Assembly: GCF_964204645.1 (NCBI RefSeq)
Contig: NC_134036.1
Coordinates: 11,332,704 to 11,396,703, forward strand
Origin: Tubulanus polymorphus
Taxonomy: Eukaryota > Nemertea > Palaeonemertea > Tubulaniformes > Tubulanidae
Direction: 5' to 3'
Length of the DNA stretch: 64,000 nt
In this document: one piece after another, positions 23,250 to 32,004 of the stretch
Layout: each line of letters begins with the position of its first letter
Numbering within the stretch: position 1 is the stretch's first letter
The notes under the pieces: model-generated
What the model saw: only the letters and a program-made list of their open reading frames with translations
Databases searched by the model: none
What the model was told of the DNA's origin: nothing
Position numbers and translations under genes: made by a program

Positions 23250-23591
23250 ATTTTATTCGGATTTACTCTATAATAATCTAGCATTTTGGTCGTTTCACAG
23301 ACCCTGGATAGAATCATCAAAGAATGTAATTAAGTAATTAAGTAATTGAGCAACAAAAACCATTGACCCATCGTTACCATCTGCCATCTAAAATATCTGG
23401 TCAGTACCCCCCCCCCCCCCATATGTAACGGAATGGGGGCAGTATGAAAATTACGGAATTTAGTAATTTAGAAACCAAACCGAAAAGATAATTAAGTAGT
23501 TATGATTGGTCCATTGAAAACATCTGCAGCGTAAAGTTGCTTTTTTGCGTATAAAATATTCAGCAGAAGATATCGAAAATCCATAACCAAA
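23250..23591 (+). repeat. Duplicated upstream region of RING1 (partner at 24110-24438)
   Basis: Shares long stretches with 24110-24438: ATTTACTCTA(T/C)AATAATC, CCATTGACCC(A/G)TCGTTA, TAAAATATCTGGTCAGTACC, AGAAACCAAACCGAAAAGAT. Contains a run of 14 C followed by ATATGTAACGGAATGGGGG. The whole RING promoter was duplicated together with the gene. Confidence 0.85.
23550..23556 (+). promoter_or_regulatory. TATA box of RING1
   Basis: TATAAAA, 36 nt before the ATG at 23592, exactly the spacing seen in RING2. An inverted CCAAT (ATTGG) lies at 23505-23509. A TATA start would give a 5' leader of only about 10 nt. Confidence 0.65.
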
Positions 23592-23868
23592 ATGTCAAGC
23601 AAGTTTTTTTTATTGCAACTACGCTGCTACGCGGGGATGCTGTGTGTGCCTCAAAAGACGGCGAGCGTTGGTGGCCTGTGAAAACCATTTCTTGGCTAAC
23701 TATATTTGTATGGGATGTTTTATTCAAATGGTAGAACTACGTCCAGACTACCAACGGTATATTACATGCCCAATGTGTCACCGGGTATGGTATTTCGAGT
23801 TGATGAAAGCGCGCCATTCGACGTTGAGTGGTATGCGTGAAAGGCCACGTGAGGAAGACGCCGACTAA
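23592..23868 (+). pseudogene. Small RING-finger protein 1
   Basis: The ATG at 23592 follows the same ATCCATAACCAAAA leader as RING2. A frameshift, probably in the run of eight T at about 23605, separates the start from the RING frame. The RING reads CCVCL ... ACENHFLANYICMGC ... ITCPMC, matching a RING-HC finger (C-x2-C, C-x2-H, C-x2-C, C-x2-C). RING proteins are typically E3 ubiquitin ligases. The protein would be about 90 residues with an arginine/acid tail. Intronless. A histone-type stem-loop lies 40 nt after the stop. Confidence 0.7.
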
Positions 23869-23907
23869 GAAGAGTTATGAAAACGATACACTGCAAATAA
23901 AACGCAC

Positions 23908-23949
23908 GGTTCTTTTAAGAACCACCCTAAAATTCTCAGAAAGAGACAG
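23908..23949 (+). terminator. Histone-type 3' end signal of RING1 (stem-loop + HDE)
   Basis: Stem GGTTCT (23908-23913), loop TTTA, stem AGAACC (23918-23923), then ACCC as in metazoan histone mRNAs. CAGAAAGAGA (23937-23946) follows 13 nt later, like the U7-binding histone downstream element. A possible AATAAA overlaps just upstream (23896-23901), a caveat. Confidence 0.7.
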
Positions 23950-24109
23950 TTTTGCTAAGCTCCTCGCTTTATGCCTCAGTTTTTTCTTTTTTCTCAGAAG
24001 ATTAAAATGTGTAAAAAAATACATCAACCATTGTGAGGACCCGCTCTAACCAAAAGAGGGTTAACTAAAGTAGTGAAATTCTATCTTTTACGAATTTTAT
24101 ACGTTATTA

Positions 24110-24438
24110 TTCGGGTTTACTCTACAATAATCAAGCATTCTGTCGTTGACCAGCCCCTTCATACATTATATTATCAAAGAACGTAATTAAGTTATTGAGA
24201 AACAAAAACCATTGACCCGTCGTTAGCATCTGCCGTCTAAAATATCTGGTCAGTACCCCCATATGTATCGGAATGGGGGGGGGGGGGCAGTATGAAAATT
24301 ACGCAATTAAGTAATTTAGAAACCAAACCGAAAAGATAATTAAGTAGTTATGATTCGTCCATTGCAAAACACCTGCCACGTAAAGTAGCTATTGCGTATA
24401 AAATACTCGTCAGATGATCTCGAAATCCATAACCAAAA
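24110..24438 (+). repeat. Duplicated upstream region of RING2
   Basis: Partner of 23250-23591. Here the C run is 5 long and the G run is 13 long, the reverse of copy 1 (14 C, 5 G). Confidence 0.85.
24397..24403 (+). promoter_or_regulatory. TATA box of RING2
   Basis: TATAAAA in GCGTATAAAATA, 36 nt before the ATG at 24439. The CCAAT element of copy 1 is mutated here (ATTCG). Confidence 0.65.
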
Positions 24439-24753
24439 ATGACTAACAACAGTGGAAGATGGATGGTCATCCCGGACGATATCGAAGCAGTATTGGAGTG
24501 CGACATTTGTCTATTTTCCGGACAGCGGGCCTGACTGCTGGGCGAGCAATGCCAATATCGGCATCCACTATGCAATAATTGCACAGCAAGGCTAATCTGC
24601 ACCGGCTTGGACTCGGGCCGCGAGAATGCGGAAAATGTGATACATTGCCCGTTCTGTCGAAACGTGATTTATTGGATCCGTGTTATGAATCGGCATAGAC
24701 GAATGGTACGTAACCTGATAGAGAGGGCCAATCGGCGACGACAACAACAATAG
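24439..24753 (+). pseudogene. Small RING-finger protein 2
   Basis: A 104-codon frame from the ATG at 24439 with one in-frame TGA at 24532-24534. The RING reads ECDICLFS, QCQYRHPLCNNC, and VIHCPFCRNVIYW: C-x2-C, C-x3-H-x2-C-x2-C, C-x2-C. The carboxy end is basic (RANRRRQQQQ). Paralogue of RING1 with the same promoter. The RING core is intact, but the stop falls between the first and second zinc-ligand pairs, so the gene is dead unless read through. Histone-type signal 82 nt after the final stop; it converges with protease 1. Confidence 0.75.
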
Positions 24754-24834
24754 CTGCAGCGCCGATGATAATTAATGACGACGAGGAAAATGATGACCGC
24801 GACGACGACGACACAGGCAACCCCCACTCCAAAC

Positions 24835-24873
24835 AGTTCTTTTTAGAACTACTTCAATTTCCAAGAAAGAGCC
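24835..24873 (+). terminator. Histone-type 3' end signal of RING2
   Basis: Stem AGTTCT (24835-24840), loop TTTT, stem AGAACT (24845-24850), then ACTT. CAAGAAAGA (24862-24870) follows 11 nt later, exactly the core of the sea-urchin-type histone downstream element. Relative to RING1 the first stem pair is changed from G-C to A-T, keeping the pairing. Confidence 0.7.
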
Positions 24874-24922
24874 AGTGTTAAAACGCCTCGCCTCGCTTTT
24901 TGCTTCAGTTTTTCTCCAAGTT

Positions 24923-25440
24923 TTAACAAAACTTTTTTCCTCGGTGTGTACATAGGTGTAATAGTACAAATATAGCGTAATAACCGCATACATCGGATAA
25001 TACATTTTGATACATCTTATTATTATATTTCCAGTCTATACAATTTTCATCCAAGTATTTTTCTAATATTATAACATAAGTTCGGGGTAATTGCCCGAAG
25101 GAATAAAAAAAATAATCAATTCCGTATTCGTTTATATATATATAGCTAACCAGTGTTCGCCAGGCTCGTCGTGATTATCAGTGTTTACTACAAAACCAGC
25201 AGTATAGCTCGTTATATTCGGTAGTCTGTCACATGGGTAAACACCAAAGAAAAACGCTTTCAGACATTCGTCTTTTTTCATAAATTCTAAAATTTGGTTT
25301 GTGTACAACATGGTCTCTATATGACGTTCTTTAGTTACTTGTAGTAATTCGTCGAAAACGGCGTAAACAATCGAATTCACGTTATGCGGTAAAGCTTCAT
25401 CAAATCGCAGTAGTGATGGTGAGGTACTATAGGCCCGTGG
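24923..25440 (-). pseudogene. Adenain-type cysteine protease, copy 1
   Basis: The minus-strand frame contains FFGVYPCDRLP, FVVNTDNHDEPGEHWLAIYI (with the catalytic-type HW), then after a shift in a TA-repeat (about 25132-25145) a FYSFGQLP segment and NVLSDVCGYYAIFVL with the active-site Cys. This order (GVxPxDxLP, N-x-D ... PGxHWxAIY, (D)SFGxxP, (S)D-x-CGYY) is the adenovirus/Polinton protease pattern; these enzymes cleave virion precursor proteins and conjugates. The frame breaks in the TA run, D is replaced in FYSFG, and the end is truncated compared with copy 2. It ends 50 bp from the RING2 stem-loop, on the opposite strand. Confidence 0.75.
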
Positions 25441-25464
25441 TTAAATTGTGGTTGTGGTTAATCC

Positions 25465-25555
25465 AAGATGGCGGCGGTCATGTGAACCAAGATGGCGTCC
25501 ATCCAAGATGGCGGCGGTCATGTGACCCAAGATGGCGTCCGTCCAAGATGGCGGC
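25465..25555. promoter_or_regulatory. Five-copy YY1-like AAGATGGCG array
   Basis: AAGATGGCGGC or AAGATGGCGTC at 25465, 25489, 25505, 25529 and 25545, with GGTCATGTGAC/CACGTGAC E-box-like motifs between them. The repeating pair has a 40-bp period. AAGATGGCGGC is the consensus of animal YY1 and usually lies at transcription starts. Located just upstream of protease 1 (minus strand). Confidence 0.6.
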
Positions 25556-25698
25556 GGTCACGTGACCCCTATGATTCAAAAATTGCGGTGGATGCTCCCG
25601 ACAGCTGTTACCCGATTACTCATGCGATAATCCGCGTTCGAATAGATTAAACAATACCAATTAACGACAGTTATATATTTCAAACAATGTTATTTATT

Positions 25699-26343
25699 TC
25701 AAACCAAGATATATATGTAATATAGGAATAGCGTTCTATTTTTACATTTCATGCATTTGTTACGATTATTGCTGAACGCCTTGATACAGACATCGTGAAT
25801 AACGCATCCACAATATCTCTCAGTTTTGCAATGTTCCATACATATCACGCACAATTTAACGCTGCAAACACGCGATAAACACTTAAAACACATCTGTAAA
25901 TCAGATGATGTTTCGAGGTCACCTTTGCATTTTCTACAAAATGTTCCGGCAATACAGGACTGATGAACGTCAGGTGACTTCCAATCTTTACAGCGCCGAC
26001 ACATTGTTGTTCGGATCCTACGCGTCAAGTTATGAATAGCTGAACTATCTTCAATCGGGCAGTTGAAATTCTTTGAGTTAGGTTCACACCTTTTAACCGT
26101 TATCTTCCAACATACCGAACAAATACCTTTCTTACAACATTTCGTCAGTTTTATGTCCGAAATATGTAAGACAAGTCTACAATAACCATGACAAACTCCA
26201 TATCCTGGTTCACAGTCGAAACTAATCATCATTATTTCGCTTAATTCTATTTCGCTGCAATCAAAAAATGATTTTTCTAAGGTGATCAAGGAATCCAACT
26301 TCTTTGCAAATATTAAAATGATGTTATGAAACAAATCAAGCAC
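25699..26343 (-). CDS. Cysteine-rich zinc-binding protein, RING/treble-clef-like (copy 2)
   Basis: The frame is open from 26343; the first ATG pair, near 26230, is the likeliest start (MMISFDCEPG), giving about 175 residues. Shares with the 21368-21916 protein the CCKKGICSVCW, NFNCPIED, CRRC, CRKC, CFKC and CVICME spacing; all are C-x2-C knuckles. AATAAA on the minus strand at 25693-25698, overlapping the end of the gene. It is divergent from RING3, whose ATG lies 50 bp from the edge of this frame, suggesting a shared promoter. Function unknown; the frame is intact. Confidence 0.6.
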   Translation of the reverse strand: MLDLFHNIILIFAKKLDSLITLEKSFFDCSEIELSEIMMISFDCEPGYGVCHGYCRLVLHISDIKLTKCCKKGICSVCWKITVKRCEPNSKNFNCPIEDSSAIHNLTRRIRTTMCRRCKDWKSPDVHQSCIAGTFCRKCKGDLETSSDLQMCFKCLSRVCSVKLCVICMEHCKTERYCGCVIHDVCIKAFSNNRNKCMKCKNRTLFLYYIYILV

Positions 26344-26392
26344 ATTTACGTCAGGATATTTGATCGTTGTTAGTTACGAGTTAGTAAAGTTT

Positions 26393-26674
26393 ATGATGAC
26401 ATATGGTAACCAAAGAGTTGACCACACGCAGCACGACCAGTGTACATTTTGTGGGTCTTTTCTCGACCTTACGTGCCGTGTGTGTTTGGAGGTGTGCATG
26501 GACACACCGACATCATGCTGCGGAAAGCAGATCTACGTTAAGTGTATAGAACGCTTATAGAACGCACGAGATTACGAATGTCCGTATTGCCGAAGAGATG
26601 ACCGCGATCCACTGCCGTCGGAACAATGTCGTTCAATCCCGACGTATATGATTCCGAACGCGTATATATTTTAA
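26393..26674 (+). pseudogene. Small RING-finger protein 3
   Basis: From the ATG at 26393 the frame has CRVCLEVC, SCCGKQIYVKCIERL, a TAG at 26558-26560, then YECPYCRRDD in the same frame, ending at 26672-26674. This is a RING: C-x2-C, C-C-G, C, and CPYC. About 93 codons including one nonsense codon. It resembles RING1/2 in size, intronless form and histone-type 3' end, but the upstream region is not the same and no clear TATA is visible. It converges on protease 2. Confidence 0.65.
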
Positions 26675-26699
26675 TATCTGATGTGTACGAAGAAAAACC

Positions 26700-26740
26700 G
26701 TCTTTTTCAAGACCAACCTAAAATTCCAAGAAAGAGTCAG
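26700..26740 (+). terminator. Histone-type 3' end signal of RING3
   Basis: Stem GTCTT (26700-26704), loop TTTC (the canonical histone loop), stem AAGAC (26709-26713). CAAGAAAGA (26727-26735) follows 13 nt later. The stem sequence differs from RING1/2 yet still pairs. It lies 26 nt after the stop. No AATAAA is seen between stop and stem. Confidence 0.7.
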
Positions 26741-26983
26741 ACCGTTGCCTAGCCTCGCTTTGCTTTTTCTTCAAAAAACTTCTTTTTTACTTCTTTTTTT
26801 CAAAATAATTCCATTCCACAAGTCATTGATAAATATTACGCGTCAGAACTAGTATATCGTCGATATTTCGAGAGAAAAATACGCACAAGTACAACCAAGA
26901 CGCGTCATTTAAATCATCTTCAACTAAGTCTACAATCAAGTCCTAGGTAAGTGTAAAAAACAAAAACTTTATGTTTTATTCCA

Positions 26984-27600
26984 TTACATCAGTTTGAAAT
27001 AATTTACATTATCGTCTGTAACAATCTCGTCATTTCCCTTGGTATTTTTCGAAAAATACTTTTCAATTTCATTCAAATCCATTCCGTGACGTAATAATAG
27101 TTGTACAAACATCGCGTAATAACCACAAGTATCAGACATAACATTTTGATATTGGATAGATTTACAATTTTCGTGCATATAATTCGTTAAGATTTCATTA
27201 TAAAAATTCGGCGTTTTGCCAAAATCCAATTTTAGATCCGTCTATAAATTTGCCAATGAGTACCCGGTTCGTACGAATTATCGTTATTTACAATGAAACG
27301 ATAGGGTTTCAAACCATTTACCGCACGCATCATATCGCATGGAAAAACGCCTTTAAATCGAGGTTTTATACATTCGTCATTTTTCATTAATTCTAAAATC
27401 TGATTAGTGTATAACATGATAAAAATGAACTTTAAAAAATCGAACGCCTTTAAAAATCAATGGTAATGTCTCTATTTTCAGCGACTTGCAAAACTTCGCC
27501 AAACACGGCGAGTAAAACTAAATTTACATCGGTCGGTAAATCTTTATCCTATCGTAACTGAATTTTTTATGATGCACGTTGAATAAGCGATAAATGGTTA
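26984..27600 (-). pseudogene. Adenain-type cysteine protease, copy 2
   Basis: Fragments in order: DVNLVLLAVFGEVLQVAEN (near 27540), then KGVFPCDMM and FIVNNDNSYEPGTHW (27417-27232), then DFGKTPNFYNEILTNYM and NVMSDTCGYYAMFVQLLLR (27229-26984). Same motif order as copy 1, with His in HW and Cys in DTCGYY; the acidic DSFG motif has lost one residue by indel. Several frameshifts. The carboxy end is longer than copy 1 (about 35 residues after the Cys motif). Minus-strand AATAAA at 26975-26980. Confidence 0.7.
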
Positions 27601-27619
27601 TCGCCCAATACAGGAGATA

Positions 27620-28308
27620 TATTGAAAATACACATGAACATACAGACGCTATCGTACAGTAGAAAATTAACTAATCAATGTTTGTTCAAATTTGGAGGGT
27701 ACTGGCTTTTAGATTTTAAGGGAATGAAAATCGATTGTGGAAAAAACCCTGCACCGTAAGGGTATTTGCAGAAGCTGGAACTTAGATGACCGCTCCCGAA
27801 GCGAAACCTGGCAATTTTTATTTCAGTGCAGACGTCTATCAAAATAAATATCACGGCTTATTTTTAGCGGCTAAGATCGATGTTTTTGTTTTAGCATGCA
27901 GGACGTATATGGCAGCAAGTGACGGTCGAGATCGACATGGTGGTTCGCATCGAAAAAAGCAGATTAAATTATTCGCTCCTGTTTCACTGGTTCTTTATCA
28001 TGCATGAACATTCACAACATCACCGGACTCCCTGTTCTCTCATTGTGATTGCTGCTAGTAATCGTTCTTTTTTCCCAAGTGATCACCCGATATCACAGAG
28101 CACTGATTTCTGATTTCCTGCTCGTCTGTTTGAGGTATGGATCAAGTTGCACATTTACTTGCTTGATATCCGGATGTATGATTTAAAAAAAATATCGGAA
28201 ATGAACTATTCTAAACTCTATATTCAAACTGAATATGGAGCTACGGAGCTAGGGATATGATGAAATTACTTTTTATTGTGTTAACTCTTTATTCGAGCTT
28301 ATGAATGA
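27620..28308. other. Non-coding
   Basis: No gene supported; 60-75 codon frames without recognisable features. Confidence 0.5.
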
Positions 28309-28614
28309 TTAACATTGTGATACAACATCGAAATTATCAGATGATGGTTCGTGAGGACAACATCTTCCCATCAATCGTAAGCAACATCCACTGGGGGGTC
28401 CACCAATCAGCCAGTAGGAACCGAATTTACCGTTACAGTAACATGGCAATCCTCTCCTTTCAATTTCAACTTCTATGACTTAGAAATTGGGAATTTGTTA
28501 ATAACAAAACCAAACTACAAATCTCGAACCAAATAAACCAAATAAATTACCTTCGACAGCGATGGCTCCAATGGCCATAAACAAGGCCAAGACGATGAGC
28601 AGGGTTTTGTACAT
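28309..28614 (-). CDS. Secreted cysteine-rich peptide, two exons (BDS/APETx-like framework)
   Basis: Exon 1 (28614-28551) encodes a signal peptide (MYKTLLIVLALFMAIGAIAV) and ends in phase 1 at a GTAATT donor. Exon 2 (about 28478-28309) encodes a short spacer ending in ERR and then a compact domain beginning LPCYCNGKFGSYW and containing SGCC and RCCP, with a last Cys just before the stop. The C-x-C ... GxYW ... CC ... CC order resembles the defensin-like fold of sea-anemone BDS/APETx peptides, which act on ion channels; whether this is a toxin, antimicrobial or other secreted peptide cannot be told. AATAAA (minus) at 28288-28293. Two acceptor AGs (28480/28479 and a few bases on) are both in frame. 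The ERR just before the domain could be a processing site. Frame intact. Confidence 0.65.
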
Positions 28615-28619
28615 TCTGA

Positions 28620-29389
28620 AGAAAGTAAATGATTAATTTGATGGTTAAATATCGAATCACTGATAAGTTGTCCGTAACGATAAGCATTAGTCACGGATAG
28701 TTTTCCGTGAATACCCACGACCCAGCGATCATAGTTAGTGTAGTTACGTTCAGGGAAAGGCAACATGTGAAATGAGGTTATAAACAATTCAGTTTATTTC
28801 CAATCCACCTTTCCAATGCATTTCTTTGAGAGAATCGAATGATTGAGATTTCATATTTTATTTTCGATCACTCATCATCGTACGATAACTATAATTTCCA
28901 TTTCAAGCACGAACGGAGCCGATGGCGCGTGTGCGATCATTTGAAGGCTTTACGGCTTTTTCTTTGATAAAATCCTCCGAAAGTTTATGAGTTGAAATGT
29001 ATGAATGACATACGTGGCAAAAAATCAATACGGTGTTTCAAAATGTTTCATATGTTCAAAGAGGTCCCCCGGTATGCTGGTTAACACGTTGAAACACTAG
29101 ATACACGATTAGAAAATGTGATAACGGTGTCAGAAATCGGTGTTCGAAAAACGCCTTATAAAAATACCGATTTGGAAAACGCATAACGCCTAATTCATAG
29201 GAACATCCAAGAAATTTACCTAAATCCCTGCGTGAACTATGTACGCAACGTTTCATAGTTCACGTAGGAGTGTGTGGAGCCCCGCTTGATACATCTTCGC
29301 TTGTACTATAGTTTCGACCTTCGTTTGGTTACACAACAAAAACACAGGCTTATCTATGTTGTTATTTCATATGAACATTATTATGACAA
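28620..29389. other. Non-coding
   Basis: No gene supported. Confidence 0.5.
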
Positions 29390-29600
29390 ATATAGCTGCA
29401 AAGCAGCGATAACGGGTTTCTGCCTTGCTGGGTAAGGAGCGCCACCTAAGGGTCAGCTGATAACATGGCTATGTTGATCCACATGGGATACTACGGGAAA
29501 AGTACTAATGTACCAAGGTTAGGGGAAATGACACCGAGAATAACGAGATACGGTACTTTTACCATGCCCAAGTGGCCGGTAATTTGCCGGTTAGCATACT
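29390..29600 (+). repeat. Dispersed repeat (partner at 32920-33190)
   Basis: Begins TATAGCTGCAAAGCAGCGAT and shares GTCAGCTGATAACATGGCTA-like, CACATGGGATACTACG and AAGTACTAATGTACCA segments with 32920-33190; a short copy of the start is at 738. Lies just left of the Polinton-derived element. Confidence 0.75.
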
Positions 29601-29675
29601 ACTGAATTACAATCGAAATAAATTGCCCATGGGCAAAGCGTGGTTTACCTTGAAAGCTAGATGTCGTTTGGAGTA

Positions 29676-29681
29676 AGGGCA
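29676..29681. repeat. 6-bp target-site duplication AGGGCA (left)
   Basis: AGGGCA directly precedes the element and is repeated at 32157-32162. Six base pairs is the known Polinton duplication length. Confidence 0.95.
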
Positions 29682-30420
29682 AGTAATAGGGAATATGTTG
29701 TTCTAGATCAAAGGTCGAAATAAATTGTACCTTTCCAATGTTGAAATATAGATTATATTAGTTAAAAATATATAATCTGATAAATCTGTGAAGATATAGG
29801 GTTTATTTCAAATAAGACCTCCTGTGTCTTTATGTCTTTAGTACTTTTAGTACATAAAGAATAAATCTTTATATCATTAGTAGTTGAAAAAGGGGGTATT
29901 ATTTGAAATATTATATATTTTCACAGATTTATGTAATTTCTCAACCACTTAATGAAGATTCAATGTATTGTTCATTATTTGGGTCATTGTTCCATGATTC
30001 AATGAATTTCTTTGCGCATAATATGTATTTAATTCATTAATACGTATTTAATACCATTAATACGTATTTGATACGTATTTAATACATTGATACGTATTTA
30101 ATACGTATCAAATACATTGATACCTAAAACCCCCTTTTTGATTAACTAATAGTTCATACATTTCAGCTTATTTAACAGTCTTATTCGTGATTTATCATTT
30201 AGTTTATGAATATACAATCTACGCAATTTAATACTTAAACAGTTTAACAATCTAATGGATTCATTGTAATCCTCTTTAATTAATGATAAATGTAAATATA
30301 TAATTGAATATGATTTATAAATATTATATTTATATTTATTTCCAAATATTTATAATAAATCTGTGAGATATATAAATATTGAAACAGAAATATATATGAT
30401 AAAACTATTTATGATATTTA

Positions 30421-30510
30421 TGTACTAGACGTACGAGTAAGAATCCAAGAATCCAAGAATTCTTACTTTCTTGGCAAGAATCTTACTTTCTTACTCATAC
30501 GTCTAGTACA
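30421..30510. repeat. Inverted repeat with 22-bp arms
   Basis: TGTACTAGACGTACGAGTAA (30421) pairs with TTACTCATACGTCTAGTACA (ending 30510), one mismatch. The centre has GAATCCAA repeats. Possibly an internal hairpin of the Polinton-derived element. Confidence 0.85.
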
Positions 30511-30678
30511 TAGATATATAAATCAGTTTTTATAAAAATTATAAATATAAATTATTAATCTAAATATAGAAATAGTTATAATATAATCTATTTTTATATA
30601 TTTCAGCCAATTTAACAGTCTATTGCTTAATTTGAATTATAAGTTTATCATTTAACTCGTGAATATATTTATGATTCC

Positions 30679-30870
30679 TTAATGATTTTTCATTTTTATA
30701 TTTTCATTGCATATTTCACAACACTTAATATTATTTATTCGATCTGATAGATAATTTATATTTTCTTTCAATTCTGTATATCTAATTTTACAAGAATCGT
30801 AGAATTCTAACGTGGGATCATTACGATCGATATCAGGTATATGCGCCAAAACGTTTTTACTTGAAGACAT
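30679..30870 (-). CDS. Small hypothetical protein of the Polinton-derived element
   Basis: 63-residue frame ending in a CCEICNENIKMKNH knuckle (C-x2-C plus His), with a charged, likely helical middle. No family recognised. It may be the truncated remainder of a zinc-finger gene. Confidence 0.35.
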   Translation of the reverse strand: MSSSKNVLAHIPDIDRNDPTLEFYDSCKIRYTELKENINYLSDRINNIKCCEICNENIKMKNH

Positions 30871-31085
30871 GAATTTGGTTAAATGAAACCCGCCTTTACC
30901 TTTGTTTTATAGTATAAACTGTGAATGAAAATAAACCTGTAAGCATAAAAATTGATTTAATATTCTGTTGATTTTTATATATTAGATGTTATAAGTTTAA
31001 TACATTTTCACTCACTCACTCATTTATTTATTTAATTAATTCACTAATCTGATTCAATAACTTTTTAATCTTATTTTAATATATA

Positions 31086-31731
31086 TTAATTATTTTTTTC
31101 ATAATTGATATGTTTAACTGTTTGATAATGTTTTGATTTATGTGATTTTAAATATTTACCACCGCAATAACAATTCACTTTTTCATTAGGATTGAATTTT
31201 CTAAATTCATTATCTAAATTACATTGAACTGCAACATCTTTGAATGATTGTTCAATATCTAATTCACATTGAATACCAATATTTGATGAATTTTCATTAT
31301 AGATAATTTGTTTATTATCAAAATTGAAATAATATAATTGTCTTTTTTCAATTATAAATTTAATCAAATCATTGTAATCTTTAGAAAGTATTATATCACT
31401 TTTTCTTTCATTGAAAGGAGTTTTAAGAATATTAATTATGTTTTCATCCAAAGTTCCTTTAAAAATGTAAAACTGTTTTGAACATTTTAGGATTGTTAAC
31501 ACCATTATCAAAAGTATCAATTAGTTCAGTAATTAAATATGTTTCATTTGATGATATTTGATTAATCATAGTAATGTTATCAATTTTATAATACCTTGCG
31601 GACACTAAATTTGTTGCTGAAATATAATTTCTAATGATAAACTGTGAAAAAAATTTATTGGTTTCGATTTTGAAGTTGGGTTCTTCTTCTTCTTTCTCCA
31701 TTTTAATAACAAAACTTTTATCAACACTCAT
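31086..31731 (-). pseudogene. Polinton accessory protein with C-terminal C2H2-like finger
   Basis: Two overlapping frames, 31731-31459 and 31520-31086, read as one frameshifted protein of about 210 residues. The front is acidic then aromatic-rich. The end has VNCYCGGKYLKSHKSKHYQT followed by a second His, a Cys-x-Cys-Gly ... His ... His finger found in many Polinton and giant-virus proteins. It starts close to the element's right end, the place where the other copies carry their zinc-finger/PolB start. Function unknown. Confidence 0.5.
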
Positions 31732-32004
31732 TCAAATATAAATATTCAATGATTCAAATATGAATTATTTCAATCACACTTTGCTCACACTTTTTATGTT
31801 TGAAATTGATTTCAATTCTAACAACTCGTTAATTACTCGTTACTTTTTCTCACACATTTTATGTTTGCCCTTTACTCGCACTTTACTCACACTTTTTATA
31901 TTGAAAATTGATTTTTTATTATTCAAAATCTATATTTGATCTTATTTTTCTAGATTATTATGCTCACACTTTACTCGCACTTTTTAAATATGAATATTTT
32001 TAAG

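Larger units (their letters stand above)
21368..27620. mobile_element. Virus-like gene island: zinc proteins, PC4-like, RING genes and adenain-type proteases
   Basis: Gene order: zinc protein (-), double PC4-like (+), RING1 (+), RING2 (+), protease 1 (-), zinc protein 2 (-), RING3 (+), protease 2 (-). Adenain-type proteases are a hallmark of adenoviruses, Polintons/adintoviruses and relatives, not of animal genes. The arrangement 'zinc protein (-), RING (+) converging on protease (-)' occurs twice, so the element or its end was duplicated in tandem. The genes are compact, closely spaced and intronless. All but the first zinc protein are clearly broken or unclear. No terminal repeats, polymerase or capsid were identified, so the boundaries are nominal. 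Family assignment beyond 'adenain-encoding dsDNA element' is not possible here. Confidence 0.6.

Noticed and set aside
25075-25110. TTCGGGGTAATTGCCCGAA hairpin considered as a further histone-type end for protease 1
   Set aside because: It falls inside the protease coding region, its loop and flanks do not fit, and no CAAGAAAGA-like element follows on either strand.
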